From assembly GCA_965116965.1 (NCBI GenBank), contig OZ220743.1, positions 1,364,001 to 1,428,000 of the forward strand: a stretch of 64,000 nucleotides of DNA, read 5' to 3'. Positions 42,265 to 50,406 of the stretch are shown here, piece after piece; positions within the stretch are counted from its first letter, which is position 1; each line of letters begins with the position of its first letter. Under the pieces are notes generated by a model. That model was not told the origin of the DNA. It worked only from the letters and a program-made list of their open reading frames with translations, and did not search any database. The translations under genes were made by a program, and so were the position numbers. The stretch comes from Aldehydirespirator sp965116965 (GTDB lineage: Bacteria > Actinomycetota > Acidimicrobiia > Acidimicrobiales > Aldehydirespiratoraceae).

Positions 42265-43590
42265 CTAGCGCTCGGCGCCGGTGACCTGCCAGGCAGGACC
42301 GGCGAAGCGCCACAGCATCAGCCCGAGGCGGGTCGCCATCCAGGCATGCAGAGCGGCCCAGAGCCAGCCGACGCCCGCGCCCACGGTCACGACCAGCAGC
42401 CCGCCACCCGCCAGCACCGCGCCCGCGCCGACCATCGACACGGCCAGGAAGCGCAGGTCGCCCGCACCGATGAGCACGCCGTCGAGGGCGAACACCACCC
42501 CTGCGGCCGGCTGGGAGAAGCCGACGTGCAGCAACAGGAAGGCGGCCAGCGCGACCACGGCGGCGTCCGAGGTGAACACATGAGGCAGCACAGGCGAGAG
42601 GGCCAGCACCACCACGCCAGTCATTACGCCCGAGAACAAGCCCCAGCCGATCATGCGCCGTCCCAGCGCCCTGGCCCGGCCGGGCTGGACGGCGCCCAGC
42701 GCCAAGCCGATCAGGGCCTGCCCGGCGATGGCCACCGCGTCGAGCACCAGGGCCAGTACCGTCCAAACCTCGAAGACGATCTGGTGCGCGGCCAGATCGT
42801 CGGTGCCGATCCGGGCCGCCATGGCCACCGTGACCGTCAGGCCCGCGCGCAGTGCTGAGGTCCGGATCAGCAGGTCCCAACCGGCGATCGCCAGTCTCCG
42901 GATGACCGCCGGGTCGGGCCGCAGGCTCACGCCGTGGCGGGCTACGGCCTGCCTGATCCACCACACGAAAATGGCCGCAGCCACCGACTGCGCGATGACG
43001 GTCGACAGGGCGGAGGCGCCGATCCCCTGGTCGAAGCCGTACACCAGCACCACCTCGAGCAGGAAGTTCCCCACTGCCGATCCCAGGGCCACCGCGAAGG
43101 GTCGCTTGGTGTCCTGGACGCCCCGCAGGTAGCCCACCCCGGCCAGCATGACCAGCATGGCCGGCAGGCCGAACAGCGAGATGCGCAGGTACACACCGGC
43201 GTTGTGGAGCACCGCGGGGTCGTCGCCCCCCAGCGCGTCCACCAGGGTCGGCGCCAGCAGGAACCCGACCACCGCCAAGACCACACCTGCGGTCGCCGCC
43301 AGCCAGATGCTCTGCACGGCCACCTGAGCGGCCCGCCGGTGCTCTCCCGCCCCAAGCAGCCTGGCCACCGCGGCGGTGGTGCCGTAAGCGAGGAAGATGA
43401 ACATGGCGTGGGCGGTCAGCAGGATCGACGAGGCCACGGCCAGACCGCCGAGCTCGGGGGTGCCGATGCGGCCCACGATGGCGGTGTCGGCCAGCACGTA
43501 GAGCGGCTCGGCTACCAGCGCACCCAGAGCGGGCCACGCCAGCCGCCAGATCTCGGTGTCGTCGCTGGTCCAGCGCAGCCACTGGGACAT
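42265..43590 (-). CDS. MATE-family multidrug efflux transporter
   Basis: A 441-residue protein with 12 membrane helices and the DinF-type MATE pattern: LAWPALGALVAEPLYVLADTAIVG at the start, GYLRGVQDTKRP and LRAGLTVTVAMAARIG midway. It would export cationic or organic drugs by Na+ or H+ antiport. ATG 43590 sets the family length. It is divergent from the ilv operon. The very long antisense frame extending over ilvB is an artefact. Confidence 0.9.
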   Translation of the reverse strand: MSQWLRWTSDDTEIWRLAWPALGALVAEPLYVLADTAIVGRIGTPELGGLAVASSILLTAHAMFIFLAYGTTAAVARLLGAGEHRRAAQVAVQSIWLAATAGVVLAVVGFLLAPTLVDALGGDDPAVLHNAGVYLRISLFGLPAMLVMLAGVGYLRGVQDTKRPFAVALGSAVGNFLLEVVLVYGFDQGIGASALSTVIAQSVAAAIFVWWIRQAVARHGVSLRPDPAVIRRLAIAGWDLLIRTSALRAGLTVTVAMAARIGTDDLAAHQIVFEVWTVLALVLDAVAIAGQALIGLALGAVQPGRARALGRRMIGWGLFSGVMTGVVVLALSPVLPHVFTSDAAVVALAAFLLLHVGFSQPAAGVVFALDGVLIGAGDLRFLAVSMVGAGAVLAGGGLLVVTVGAGVGWLWAALHAWMATRLGLMLWRFAGPAWQVTGAER

Positions 43591-43654
43591 CGGCCGCGAG
43601 GCTAAGAGGCCGAGCGGGCAAGCCGCATTTCGGGGTGATTGGCGCCCCTCGGAG

Positions 43655-43703
43655 CGAGGCCGTGGCCCGAGCGGCCCGTGAGCGAAGCAAACAGGAGCGG
43701 GAG
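43655..43703 (+). repeat. Dispersed GC-rich repeat, copy 3
   Basis: 49 bp with core GGCCCGAGCGGCCCGTGAGC, upstream of the ilv promoter. Confidence 0.65.
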
Positions 43704-43735
43704 TCCAGCCGGAGAGGGCGGGTGACCCGTCGCGG

Positions 43736-43764
43736 TTGCCTCGTGTCGATTCAGCGGCCATACT
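43736..43764 (+). promoter_or_regulatory. ilvBNC promoter
   Basis: TTGCCT (43736-43741), 17 bases, CATACT (43759-43764). The leader peptide GTG follows 7 bases after the -10, so the transcript should begin at or next to that codon. Confidence 0.6.
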
Positions 43765-43771
43765 TGGCGCC

Positions 43772-43810
43772 GTGAACGGCACCGTCCTGCTCGTGGAAGT
43801 ACTGGCCTGA
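43772..43810 (+). CDS. ilvL: ilv leader peptide (12 aa, Val/Leu-rich)
   Basis: The peptide reads MNGTVLLVEVLA (GTG start, TGA stop). Six of twelve residues are Val or Leu. It lies 113 bp before ilvB, with a perfect hairpin between, the arrangement of ribosome-mediated attenuation known for ilvB in other actinobacteria. Branched-chain tRNA shortage would stall the ribosome here. No alternative antiterminator pairing was worked out, so the mechanism is inferred. Confidence 0.65.
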   Translation: MNGTVLLVEVLA

Positions 43811-43845
43811 CAGCGCGCGCTCGCAACCCCATCCGATCGTGCGCA

Positions 43846-43869
43846 GACCTCCCCCCAGGGAGGTCGTTT
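43846..43869 (+). terminator. ilv attenuator hairpin
   Basis: A perfect 8-bp stem GACCTCCC (43846-43853) and GGGAGGTC (43858-43865) with loop CCCA, then GTTTC. It lies between the leader peptide and ilvB. The U-tract is weak but usual for high-GC hosts. Confidence 0.65.
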
Positions 43870-43923
43870 CGCGTGCGGCCCGCTTGATCGAGACAGCTCG
43901 AAGATCGTCCCGGAGGCCCGACC

Positions 43924-45657
43924 ATGGACATGAACGGCGGACAAGCCCTCGTCAGAGCGCTCGAATGCGAAGGCGTCGAGGTGGTGTTCGGGCTGCCCGG
44001 CGGGGCCATCCTGCCCGTGTACGACCCGATCATCGAGTCGACGATCCGCCACATCCTGGTGCGTCACGAGCAGGGCGCCGGGCACATGGCCGAGGGCTAC
44101 GCCCACGCCACCGGGCGTCCCGGCGTGGCGATGATCACCTCCGGTCCGGGGGCCACCAACGGGGTCACCCCGCTTTGCGACGCCTACATGGACTCGATCC
44201 CGCTGGTGTGCATCACCGGCCAGGTGCCCTATGCCGCCATCGGCACCGACGCCTTCCAGGAGTGCGACACCACCGGCATCACCCTGTCGGTGACCAAGCA
44301 CAACTTCCTGGTCACCGAGGCCCAGGACATTCCGCGCATCATCCACGAGGCCTTCCACATCGCCACCACCGGGCGGCCCGGCCCCGTCCTGGTCGACATC
44401 CCCAAGGACATCGTCGACCCCCGCAACCCGCGCTCGGCCATGACCTGGTACGAGCCGACCGACGACATCATGGAACTGCCCGGGTACCGCCCCGCCACCA
44501 CAGGCGATCCGGAGCTGATCAGGGCCGCGGCGGAGTTGATCTGCGCGGCCGAGCGGCCTGTGCTCTACGCCGGCGGCGGGATACTGAAGGCCAGGGCCGC
44601 GGCCGAGCTGCTCGCTCTGGCCGAACTGATCGACGTTCCGGTGGTCACGACGCTCATGGCCCGGGGGTGCTTCCCCGACAGCCACGAACTGTGCCTGGGC
44701 ATGCCCGGGATGCACGGCAACTACACCGCGGTCACCGCCATGCAGAGCTCGGACCTGCTCGTCGCGCTGGGCGCCCGCTTCGACGACCGGGTCACGGGGC
44801 GCCTCGACGGCTTCGCCCCCGACGCCAAGGTGATCCACGTCGACATCGACGCGGCCGAACTCGGCAAGGTCCGCAATCCCGACGTGGCTGTCCGCGGCGA
44901 CTGCAAGCTGGTGATCGCCGAGCTGGTCGAGGCGCTGAGGGCCTGCGGCGGCCCCGACGCCCAGCCCGACCGGCGGGCCTGGCGCTCGCAGATCAGCGGA
45001 TGGCAGGAGCGCCACCCGCTCGTCTACGAGCAGTCCGAGCCGGGCGAGCTGCTCAAGCCCCAGTACGTGCTGGAGGTGCTGCGCGACTCGACCCCCGACG
45101 ACGCCATCGTCACCTCGGGCGTGGGCCAGCACCAGATGTGGGCCAGCCAGTACTGGCGCTTCGACCATCCCTACACCTGGATCAACTCCGGCGGACTGGG
45201 AACGATGGGCTTCTCGGTGCCGGCGGCCATCGGGGCCAAGGTCGGCATGCCCGACCGGATGGTGTGGGCCGTCGACGGCGACGGCTGCTTCCAGATGACC
45301 GCCCAGGAGCTGGTCACCGCCTCGATGGAGCGCATCCCCATCAAGGTCGCCCTGTTCAACAACGCCTACCTGGGGATGGTCCGACAGTGGCAGGAGATGT
45401 TCTACGAGGAGCGCTACAGCGAGGTGTACCTCTCCTACGAGATCCCCGACTACGTGAAGTGGGCCGAGGCCATGGGCTGCGTGGCTCTGCGGGTGGAGGC
45501 CCCCGAGGAGGTGGCTCCCGCCATCGCCAAGGCCAACGAGATCGACGACCGTCCCGTGGTGCTGGAGTTCCGCAGCGCCGCCGAGGAGAACGTCTACCCG
45601 ATGGTCCCCGCAGGCCAGTCCAACTCCGACATCGTCGTCGACCCATCGCAGCGATGA
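43924..45657 (+). CDS. ilvB: Acetolactate synthase large subunit
   Basis: A 577-residue ThDP enzyme, first common step of valine, leucine and isoleucine synthesis. The ThDP-activating Glu is in LVRHEQGAGHMAEGYA, the FAD-side region follows, and the ThDP/Mg site is VDGDGCFQMTAQEL with FNNAYLGMVRQW. GGAGG lies 7 bases before ATG 43924. It overlaps ilvN by 4 bp (ATGA). Confidence 0.97.
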   Translation: MDMNGGQALVRALECEGVEVVFGLPGGAILPVYDPIIESTIRHILVRHEQGAGHMAEGYAHATGRPGVAMITSGPGATNGVTPLCDAYMDSIPLVCITGQVPYAAIGTDAFQECDTTGITLSVTKHNFLVTEAQDIPRIIHEAFHIATTGRPGPVLVDIPKDIVDPRNPRSAMTWYEPTDDIMELPGYRPATTGDPELIRAAAELICAAERPVLYAGGGILKARAAAELLALAELIDVPVVTTLMARGCFPDSHELCLGMPGMHGNYTAVTAMQSSDLLVALGARFDDRVTGRLDGFAPDAKVIHVDIDAAELGKVRNPDVAVRGDCKLVIAELVEALRACGGPDAQPDRRAWRSQISGWQERHPLVYEQSEPGELLKPQYVLEVLRDSTPDDAIVTSGVGQHQMWASQYWRFDHPYTWINSGGLGTMGFSVPAAIGAKVGMPDRMVWAVDGDGCFQMTAQELVTASMERIPIKVALFNNAYLGMVRQWQEMFYEERYSEVYLSYEIPDYVKWAEAMGCVALRVEAPEEVAPAIAKANEIDDRPVVLEFRSAAEENVYPMVPAGQSNSDIVVDPSQR

Positions 45658-46175
45658 CCGCAACCAGCCAGGCCATGGCTTCCGATCACGCCCACCGGTT
45701 CCACACCATCGTCACCACGGTGGAGAACAAGCCGGGCGTGCTGGCCCGGGTGGCCGGGCTGTTCGCCCGCCGCGGCTTCAACATCGAGTCGCTGGCCGTG
45801 GCCCCCACCGCCGACGAGCGGTTCAGCCGGATCACGTTCACCGTGGACGTGGCCTCGTCGTCGCTCGACCAGGTGGTGAAGCAGCTCGACAAGCTCATCA
45901 ACGTGGTGGAGATCAGCGAGCTGAGCCCGGACGAGTCGGTGGAGCGGGAATTGATGCTGGTGACCGTGGACGTGGGCGGTGGGCGCCGCCACGAACTGCT
46001 GGAGCTGGTCGACGGCTTCCGGGCCTACGTTCTGGACGCGAACCAGTCGCAGATGATGCTGTCGCTGGCGGCCCGTCCGGCGAGGCTCGACGAGTTCGAG
46101 GAGCGTCTGCGAGCTTTCGGGATCGTGCAACTCCAGCGCACCGGCCGGGTGGCCCTGCCCTCGCTGGATTCCTGA
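45654..46175 (+). CDS. ilvN: Acetolactate synthase small (regulatory) subunit
   Basis: A 173-residue regulatory subunit with an N-terminal ACT domain (TIVTTVENKPGVLARVAGLFARRG, FNIESLAVAPT) that binds valine for feedback inhibition, and a C-terminal half (RELMLVTVDVGGGRRHELLE). ATG 45654 overlaps the ilvB stop. A long hairpin separates it from ilvC. Confidence 0.96.
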   Translation: MTATSQAMASDHAHRFHTIVTTVENKPGVLARVAGLFARRGFNIESLAVAPTADERFSRITFTVDVASSSLDQVVKQLDKLINVVEISELSPDESVERELMLVTVDVGGGRRHELLELVDGFRAYVLDANQSQMMLSLAARPARLDEFEERLRAFGIVQLQRTGRVALPSLDS

Positions 46176-46198
46176 GGGGTTTCACCGGGGTGTCCGGC

Positions 46199-46251
46199 CC
46201 GAACTTCAAGCGGTTAGCCACCTCAGGGGTGGGTAACTCATTGAAGTTCGG
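46199..46251 (+). terminator. Long hairpin between ilvN and ilvC
   Basis: Outer arms CCGAACTTCAA (46199-46209) and TTGAAGTTCGG (46241-46251) are perfect; an inner GTTAGCCACC/GGTGGGTAAC stem has one mismatch. There is no U-tract. It could be an RNA processing or stability element that sets ilvC level apart from ilvBN. Confidence 0.55.
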
Positions 46252-46337
46252 GTGGCTGGCCTCGCGGCGGCCGGGCAAAGGACCGCACATGTGCCAGTTA
46301 GGCTCTCGGGCTAGCTCGTAGAAAGGACCTGCGCTCC

Positions 46338-47369
46338 GTGGCCAACATCTACTACGAATCCGACGTCGACCGGTCCGCCATCGCCAACCGGAAGGTGGCC
46401 GTGCTGGGCTACGGCTCGCAGGGCCACTCCCATGCGCTCAACCTCAAGGAGTCGGGTATCGACGTGCGGGTCGGCCTGCGCGACGGGTCGTCGTCGGTGG
46501 CCAAGGCCCAGGAGGCGGGCCTCGAGGTCCGGTCCATCGCCGAGGCCGTGGCCGAGGCCGACGTGATCATGATGCTCATGCCCGACACCGAGATGGGCGC
46601 CATCTACACCGAGCACGTCGAACCGAACCTGTCGCCGGGCGAGGCGCTGTTCTTCGCCCACGGCTTCAACATCCGATTCGGGCTCATCGAGCCGCCCGAC
46701 TCGGTGGACGTGTGCATGGTGGCTCCCAAGGGTCCCGGCCATCTGGTGCGGCGGACCTACGTCGAGGGCGGCGGGGTGCCGTGCCTGGTGGCCATCGAGC
46801 AGGACGCGTCCGGCTCGGCGCTGCCGCTGGCCCTCGCCTACGCCGACGCCATCGGTGGGGCTCGGGCCGGGGTGATCGAGACCACCTTCACCGAGGAGAC
46901 CGAGACCGACCTGTTCGGCGAGCAGGCCGTGCTGTGCGGGGGCACCACCGCGCTGGTGCAGGCCGCATTCGAGACGCTGGTGGACGCCGGCTACCAGCCT
47001 GAGATCTGCTACTTCGAGTGCCTCCACGAGCTGAAGCTGATCGTGGACCTGATGTACGAGGAGGGCATCGCCGGGATGCGCTACTCGGTGTCGGACACCG
47101 CCGAGTACGGCGACCTGACCCGGGGGCCGCGCATCGTGAACGACGCGGTGCGGGCCGAGATGCAGCGCATCCTGGCCGAGGTTCAGGACGGCTCGTTCGC
47201 CGAGGAGTGGGTGGCCGAGAGCCGGGGCGGCCGGGCCAACTTCCTGCGCCTGGAGGCGGCCGGCCACGATCACCCGGTCGAGATCGTGGGCAAGGAGCTG
47301 AGGGCCATGATGCCGTGGATCTCTGCCGGCAAGGCGTCGGTGAAGGAGACCTCAGGTGGACAGGGCTAG
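46338..47369 (+). CDS. ilvC: Ketol-acid reductoisomerase (NADP+), class I
   Basis: The 343-residue short-form IlvC, which isomerises and reduces acetolactate. The Rossmann loop VLGYGSQGHSHALNLKESG and the NADP loop RDGSSS are present, then FFAHGFNIRF, APKGPGHLVRR, the Mg-binding ETDLFGEQAVLCGG and SDTAEYGDL. GAAAGGA lies 10 bases before GTG 46338. dps starts inside its last codons. Confidence 0.96.
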   Translation: MANIYYESDVDRSAIANRKVAVLGYGSQGHSHALNLKESGIDVRVGLRDGSSSVAKAQEAGLEVRSIAEAVAEADVIMMLMPDTEMGAIYTEHVEPNLSPGEALFFAHGFNIRFGLIEPPDSVDVCMVAPKGPGHLVRRTYVEGGGVPCLVAIEQDASGSALPLALAYADAIGGARAGVIETTFTEETETDLFGEQAVLCGGTTALVQAAFETLVDAGYQPEICYFECLHELKLIVDLMYEEGIAGMRYSVSDTAEYGDLTRGPRIVNDAVRAEMQRILAEVQDGSFAEEWVAESRGGRANFLRLEAAGHDHPVEIVGKELRAMMPWISAGKASVKETSGGQG

Positions 47370-47844
47370 CCAGGCGCCTGTCATCGACATCGGCATCGAC
47401 GAGGCCGACCGCATAGCCATCGCCGAGGGACTGTCGCGGCTGCTGGCCGACAGCTACACCCTCTACCTGAAGACCCACAACTACCACTGGAACGTGGTCG
47501 GGCCGATGTTCAACACGCTGCACCTGATGTTCGAGGAGCAGTACACCGAACTGGCCATGGCCGTCGACCAGATCGCCGAGCGGATCCGGGCGCTGGGCGA
47601 GCCCGCGCCGGGCAGCTACGCCGAGTTCGCCACGCTGTCGTCGGTGCCGGAGGAGACCGACCGTCCCGACGCCAACGAGATGATCCGCCGCCTCGTGCAG
47701 GGCCAGGAGACGGTTGTCCGCACCGCCCGGTCGGTGTTCGGTGCCACCGAGAAGGCCGGCGACGAGGCCTCCGCCGACCTGCTCACCCAGCGAATGCAGG
47801 TCCACGAAAAAACAGCCTGGATGCTCCGCAGCCTCCTGGCCTGA
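47356..47844 (+). CDS. dps: Dps-family ferritin-like protein
   Basis: A 162-residue Dps protein, which oxidises and stores iron and binds DNA as a dodecamer. The ferroxidase segment HNYHWNVVGPMFNTLHLMFEEQYTELAMAVDQIAERI holds the His, Asp and Glu ligands. GTG 47356 overlaps the ilvC end by 14 bp, so it may be cotranscribed. Lacks a long basic tail. Confidence 0.9.
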   Translation: MDRASQAPVIDIGIDEADRIAIAEGLSRLLADSYTLYLKTHNYHWNVVGPMFNTLHLMFEEQYTELAMAVDQIAERIRALGEPAPGSYAEFATLSSVPEETDRPDANEMIRRLVQGQETVVRTARSVFGATEKAGDEASADLLTQRMQVHEKTAWMLRSLLA

Positions 47845-48179
47845 CGCCTGGCTACCAGCGCGAGCAGAGTGAGCCCGGGCCGCTGCCCGATAGATCCGAC
47901 GGCCTGGACGAGCGCAATGACGGTGTCCTCAACCTGGAGAACTGGCGGTTCTGGGTGACTAGCAGGAGGACGCTCGATGAGTGCTACGGAACGAACAAGT
48001 CTGTCACTCTCAGGCAGATCAAGCAGAATGAGGCGGTCGCCGGCCCGCTGCGGTGGAGCGACATACCCACCGAGGTGGACGCCGCCTTGGCCTCCGCTCA
48101 TCAGCGTCGACTACAAGGCGATGCCCCGCAGCTCCCGGCCTGAGAAGGGGTTGAGCGTCCGCTCACTCCGCTTTGTGTG
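47845..48179. other. Spacer without a recognised gene
   Basis: About 335 bp. A 62-codon plus-strand frame (47955-48143) has no family I recognise and no clear ribosome binding site, so I do not call it. No strong hairpin was seen. Confidence 0.4.
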
Positions 48180-48191
48180 TATAGTATGCGC
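48180..48191 (+). promoter_or_regulatory. -10 box of a leaderless RHH antitoxin transcript
   Basis: TATAGT (48180-48185) lies 6 bases before ATG 48192. There is no good -35 at normal spacing. Confidence 0.5.
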
Positions 48192-48413
48192 ATGGCTCGT
48201 GTGAACGTGTACCTGCCCGATGAACTGGCGGAACAGGCTCGGGCGGCCGACCTCAACGTTTCAGGCCTTACGCAGGAAGCCATCCGGCGGGCGCTCGATG
48301 CTCGGGCTGTCAACGATTGGCTGGACGATCTAGCGTCTCTTGATCCGATTGACGTTGACTATGCCCTAGTGAAGCAGGCGGTGACGGAAGCCAAGGACGA
48401 GTTTGGCCTCTGA
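48192..48413 (+). CDS. Ribbon-helix-helix antitoxin
   Basis: A 73-residue protein with RHH N-terminus MARVNVYLPDELAEQARAA and helix LTQEAIRRALDARA, then an acidic tail. It overlaps the PIN toxin gene that follows by 11 bp. The leaderless start is ATG 48192. It is different from the antitoxin at 34174. Confidence 0.85.
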   Translation: MARVNVYLPDELAEQARAADLNVSGLTQEAIRRALDARAVNDWLDDLASLDPIDVDYALVKQAVTEAKDEFGL

Positions 48414-48846
48414 CAGCGGGGGACGGGGTCCGGGCCGATCAGCGACTGCGGACGGTAACAAGTTGGTGCTCGACGCATCGGCGATGGTCGACCTGCTGTT
48501 GGGCGCTCCGCCGGCTCTCGCTATCCGCCTGCGTCTGCTGGGCGGTGAGATCCACACTCCGGCACACTTCGATGCCGAGGTGCTCTCAGCGCTCGGTCGC
48601 CTCAGCCGCGCCAATCACGTTCCCGCTGCCGCGATGCCGGCGCTGCTGCCGAGAGTGGAGAACGCTCGAATCCAACGCCATCCGGTCGGGCCGCTGCTCG
48701 CCGGGGCCTGGGACCGCCGCGGCGACCTTCGGCTAGTCGACGCTCTCTACGTCGAGCTGGCCGAGCGGCTGGATGCCCCGATCATCTCCACCGACGACCG
48801 CCTCGTGGCGGCTGCCACTAGGGCGGAGAATCCTGCCGATGGTTGA
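48403..48846 (+). CDS. vapC: PIN-domain toxin (VapC family)
   Basis: A 147-residue PIN ribonuclease. The first Asp is in LVLDASAMVDLLLG, the conserved Glu in HFDAEVLSALGRL, and later Asp in LRLVDALYVELAERL and IISTDDRLVAAA. TTG 48403 overlaps the antitoxin; TTG 48462 would drop an 18-residue Gly/Ser-rich leader. A VapC-type partner for the RHH protein. Confidence 0.85.
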   Translation: MASDSGGRGPGRSATADGNKLVLDASAMVDLLLGAPPALAIRLRLLGGEIHTPAHFDAEVLSALGRLSRANHVPAAAMPALLPRVENARIQRHPVGPLLAGAWDRRGDLRLVDALYVELAERLDAPIISTDDRLVAAATRAENPADG

Positions 48847-48931
48847 GTTACTCGACAATGGTGGCCGTGCCGTTGCCGGCCTGGCGCACCACGTACTAGA
48901 CCGCTACTCAGCGAGCGGCCCGGCCGGCGCA

Positions 48932-50236
48932 TCAGGGGCCGAGCGCGAAGAGGGGCACCACTGAAACGCCGTCGGGACGGTCGTAGGCGTAGCCGTCGGC
49001 GGCGGTGACCACGATGAGCTTGGCTGCTGGGCCCATCCTCGACTCGTCCACCTTGCGGCGCACGGTCAGCAGCGAGCGGGCCGCTTGCTCGATCTGACCC
49101 GTGCCGCCGAGCTTGACCTCGATCGCGATCCAGCGGCCGTCTCCGGCATCGACGATGGCATCGGCCTCCGCGCCCGCTGCATCGGTGAACGAGTACACCT
49201 CCGCGTCGGCCGCCTGCGCATAGATGCGCAGATCTCTGATGACAAGCGATTCGAACAGCAGTCCCAGCGCTTCGGGGTCGGCAAGGAGGCGCTGAGGGCT
49301 GGCTCGCAGCGCCGCCACGGCTAGCGACGGATCGGTGAAGTGGTGCTTGGGGCTGACGAGCAGAGGCGATCGCGAACGCAGATGGGTCGGCCAGGCCGTG
49401 AGCGGCTCGACGACGTGAAGGCGCTCCAGGGCGTCGAGATAGGCGCGCACCGAGTGCCGGCTGAGCGGGGCGGCCGCGTTCGACTCGGCCGCGAGCTTGT
49501 TGAGGCTTGCCGACGTGCCGACGTTGCGTGCGAGCGAGCGCAGCAGAGCCTTGACTCTCGCCGGGTCGCGAGCCACGCCGTCGACTTGGCGAATGTCGGT
49601 ACGCGCAACATCCTCGAGGTAACTCGTGAGGGCTCGGACCACGTCTCGCACGGGTGAGCTCTCGTCCAAACCCGGCCAGCCGCCTCGGCACAGCGCGTCG
49701 ACGGCTTCCGGCACCCCCCGTCCGGTTCGGTCGGCAGCGCAGACCCCGCCGCGCAGCAGCCCGGCCAGCGACACCGCTGCGGTGGACAGACCGCGTTCGG
49801 TCAGCGACATGGTGCGAAGCGCGAGCCGCTGGATTCGCAGGGCGCCGGAATGCCGGGTGAGATGGTCCGACGGCGTAGCCGATCCGGTGAGGATGAACTG
49901 TCCGGCCTCGGCCCGGGCGTCGCACGCCCCTCGGACTGCCGCCCACAGAGACGGCACGCGCTGCCATTCATCGATGAGCCGGGGAGTGGCGCCATCGAGC
50001 ACCCTGTTCGGCTCCGCTTCAGCGAGCGCGAACGCAGCAGGATCCTGCTCGAGCAGCACTTCGCTGCGGGCGAACCGCTTGGCGAGCCAAATCTTTCCGC
50101 AGCCCTTCGGCCCTTCGATCAGCAGCGCGCGAGCTGTCCTCAGCGCCCGGGCGGTGTTCGTCTCAGCGATCCGGCTCCGATAGCCCGCAGGCGTGAGGGT
50201 TGGTGTCGGCGCATCCGGCGCTCCGCTGTCCACCAT
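48932..50236 (-). CDS. AAA+ ATPase with DUF4143 (second)
   Basis: A 434-residue AAA_14/DUF4143 protein. Walker A is IEGPKGCGKIWLAKR, with Ile in place of the usual Thr/Ser after GK, so nucleotide hydrolysis may be altered. RLIDEWQRVP is the Walker B region, FILTGSATPSD the sensor, and EADAIVDAGDGRWIAIEVK the nuclease-like C-terminal core. ATG 50236 follows a -10 box by 7 bases. Four 23-bp direct repeats lie upstream. Confidence 0.85.
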   Translation of the reverse strand: MVDSGAPDAPTPTLTPAGYRSRIAETNTARALRTARALLIEGPKGCGKIWLAKRFARSEVLLEQDPAAFALAEAEPNRVLDGATPRLIDEWQRVPSLWAAVRGACDARAEAGQFILTGSATPSDHLTRHSGALRIQRLALRTMSLTERGLSTAAVSLAGLLRGGVCAADRTGRGVPEAVDALCRGGWPGLDESSPVRDVVRALTSYLEDVARTDIRQVDGVARDPARVKALLRSLARNVGTSASLNKLAAESNAAAPLSRHSVRAYLDALERLHVVEPLTAWPTHLRSRSPLLVSPKHHFTDPSLAVAALRASPQRLLADPEALGLLFESLVIRDLRIYAQAADAEVYSFTDAAGAEADAIVDAGDGRWIAIEVKLGGTGQIEQAARSLLTVRRKVDESRMGPAAKLIVVTAADGYAYDRPDGVSVVPLFALGP

Positions 50237-50249
50237 CTCTGCTAATATA
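50237..50249 (-). promoter_or_regulatory. -10 box of the second DUF4143 ATPase gene
   Basis: TATATT (50244-50249 on the minus strand) lies 7 bases before the ATG and overlaps the first 23-bp repeat. Confidence 0.5.
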
Positions 50250-50328
50250 CCAAATCAGAGCAATTCAATCTACCAAATCAGACTATATTGAGCTACCACT
50301 TCAGGTTGCCTTGGTCTACCGTATCAGG
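50248..50328. repeat. Four 23-bp-spaced direct repeats upstream of the DUF4143 ATPase
   Basis: TACCAAATCAGA at 50248 and 50271, TACCACTTCAGG at 50294 and TACCGTATCAGG at 50317: exactly 23 bp apart, with 11 unrelated bases between. The run covers the promoter and beyond, like operator iterons on one face of the helix (about two turns). Confidence 0.8.
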
Positions 50329-50406
50329 CTCGGTGGTCTAGCACCGCCAGCGAGGGTGCCGCTAGCAAGACTCCGCCTCGAGTCTCACCGCTCCGCAGGA
50401 CGTGGC

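Noticed and set aside
42265..45663. 1132-codon minus-strand frame spanning the MATE gene and all of ilvB
   Set aside because: Only the part up to 43590 has protein motifs. The rest is the complement of ilvB, kept open by GC bias.
47955..48143. 62-codon plus-strand frame before the RHH antitoxin
   Set aside because: No family, no ribosome binding site, and composition not clearly coding.
50248..50328. TACC...TCAG repeats as a CRISPR array
   Set aside because: Spacers would be 11 bp, far too short; an operator array fits better.
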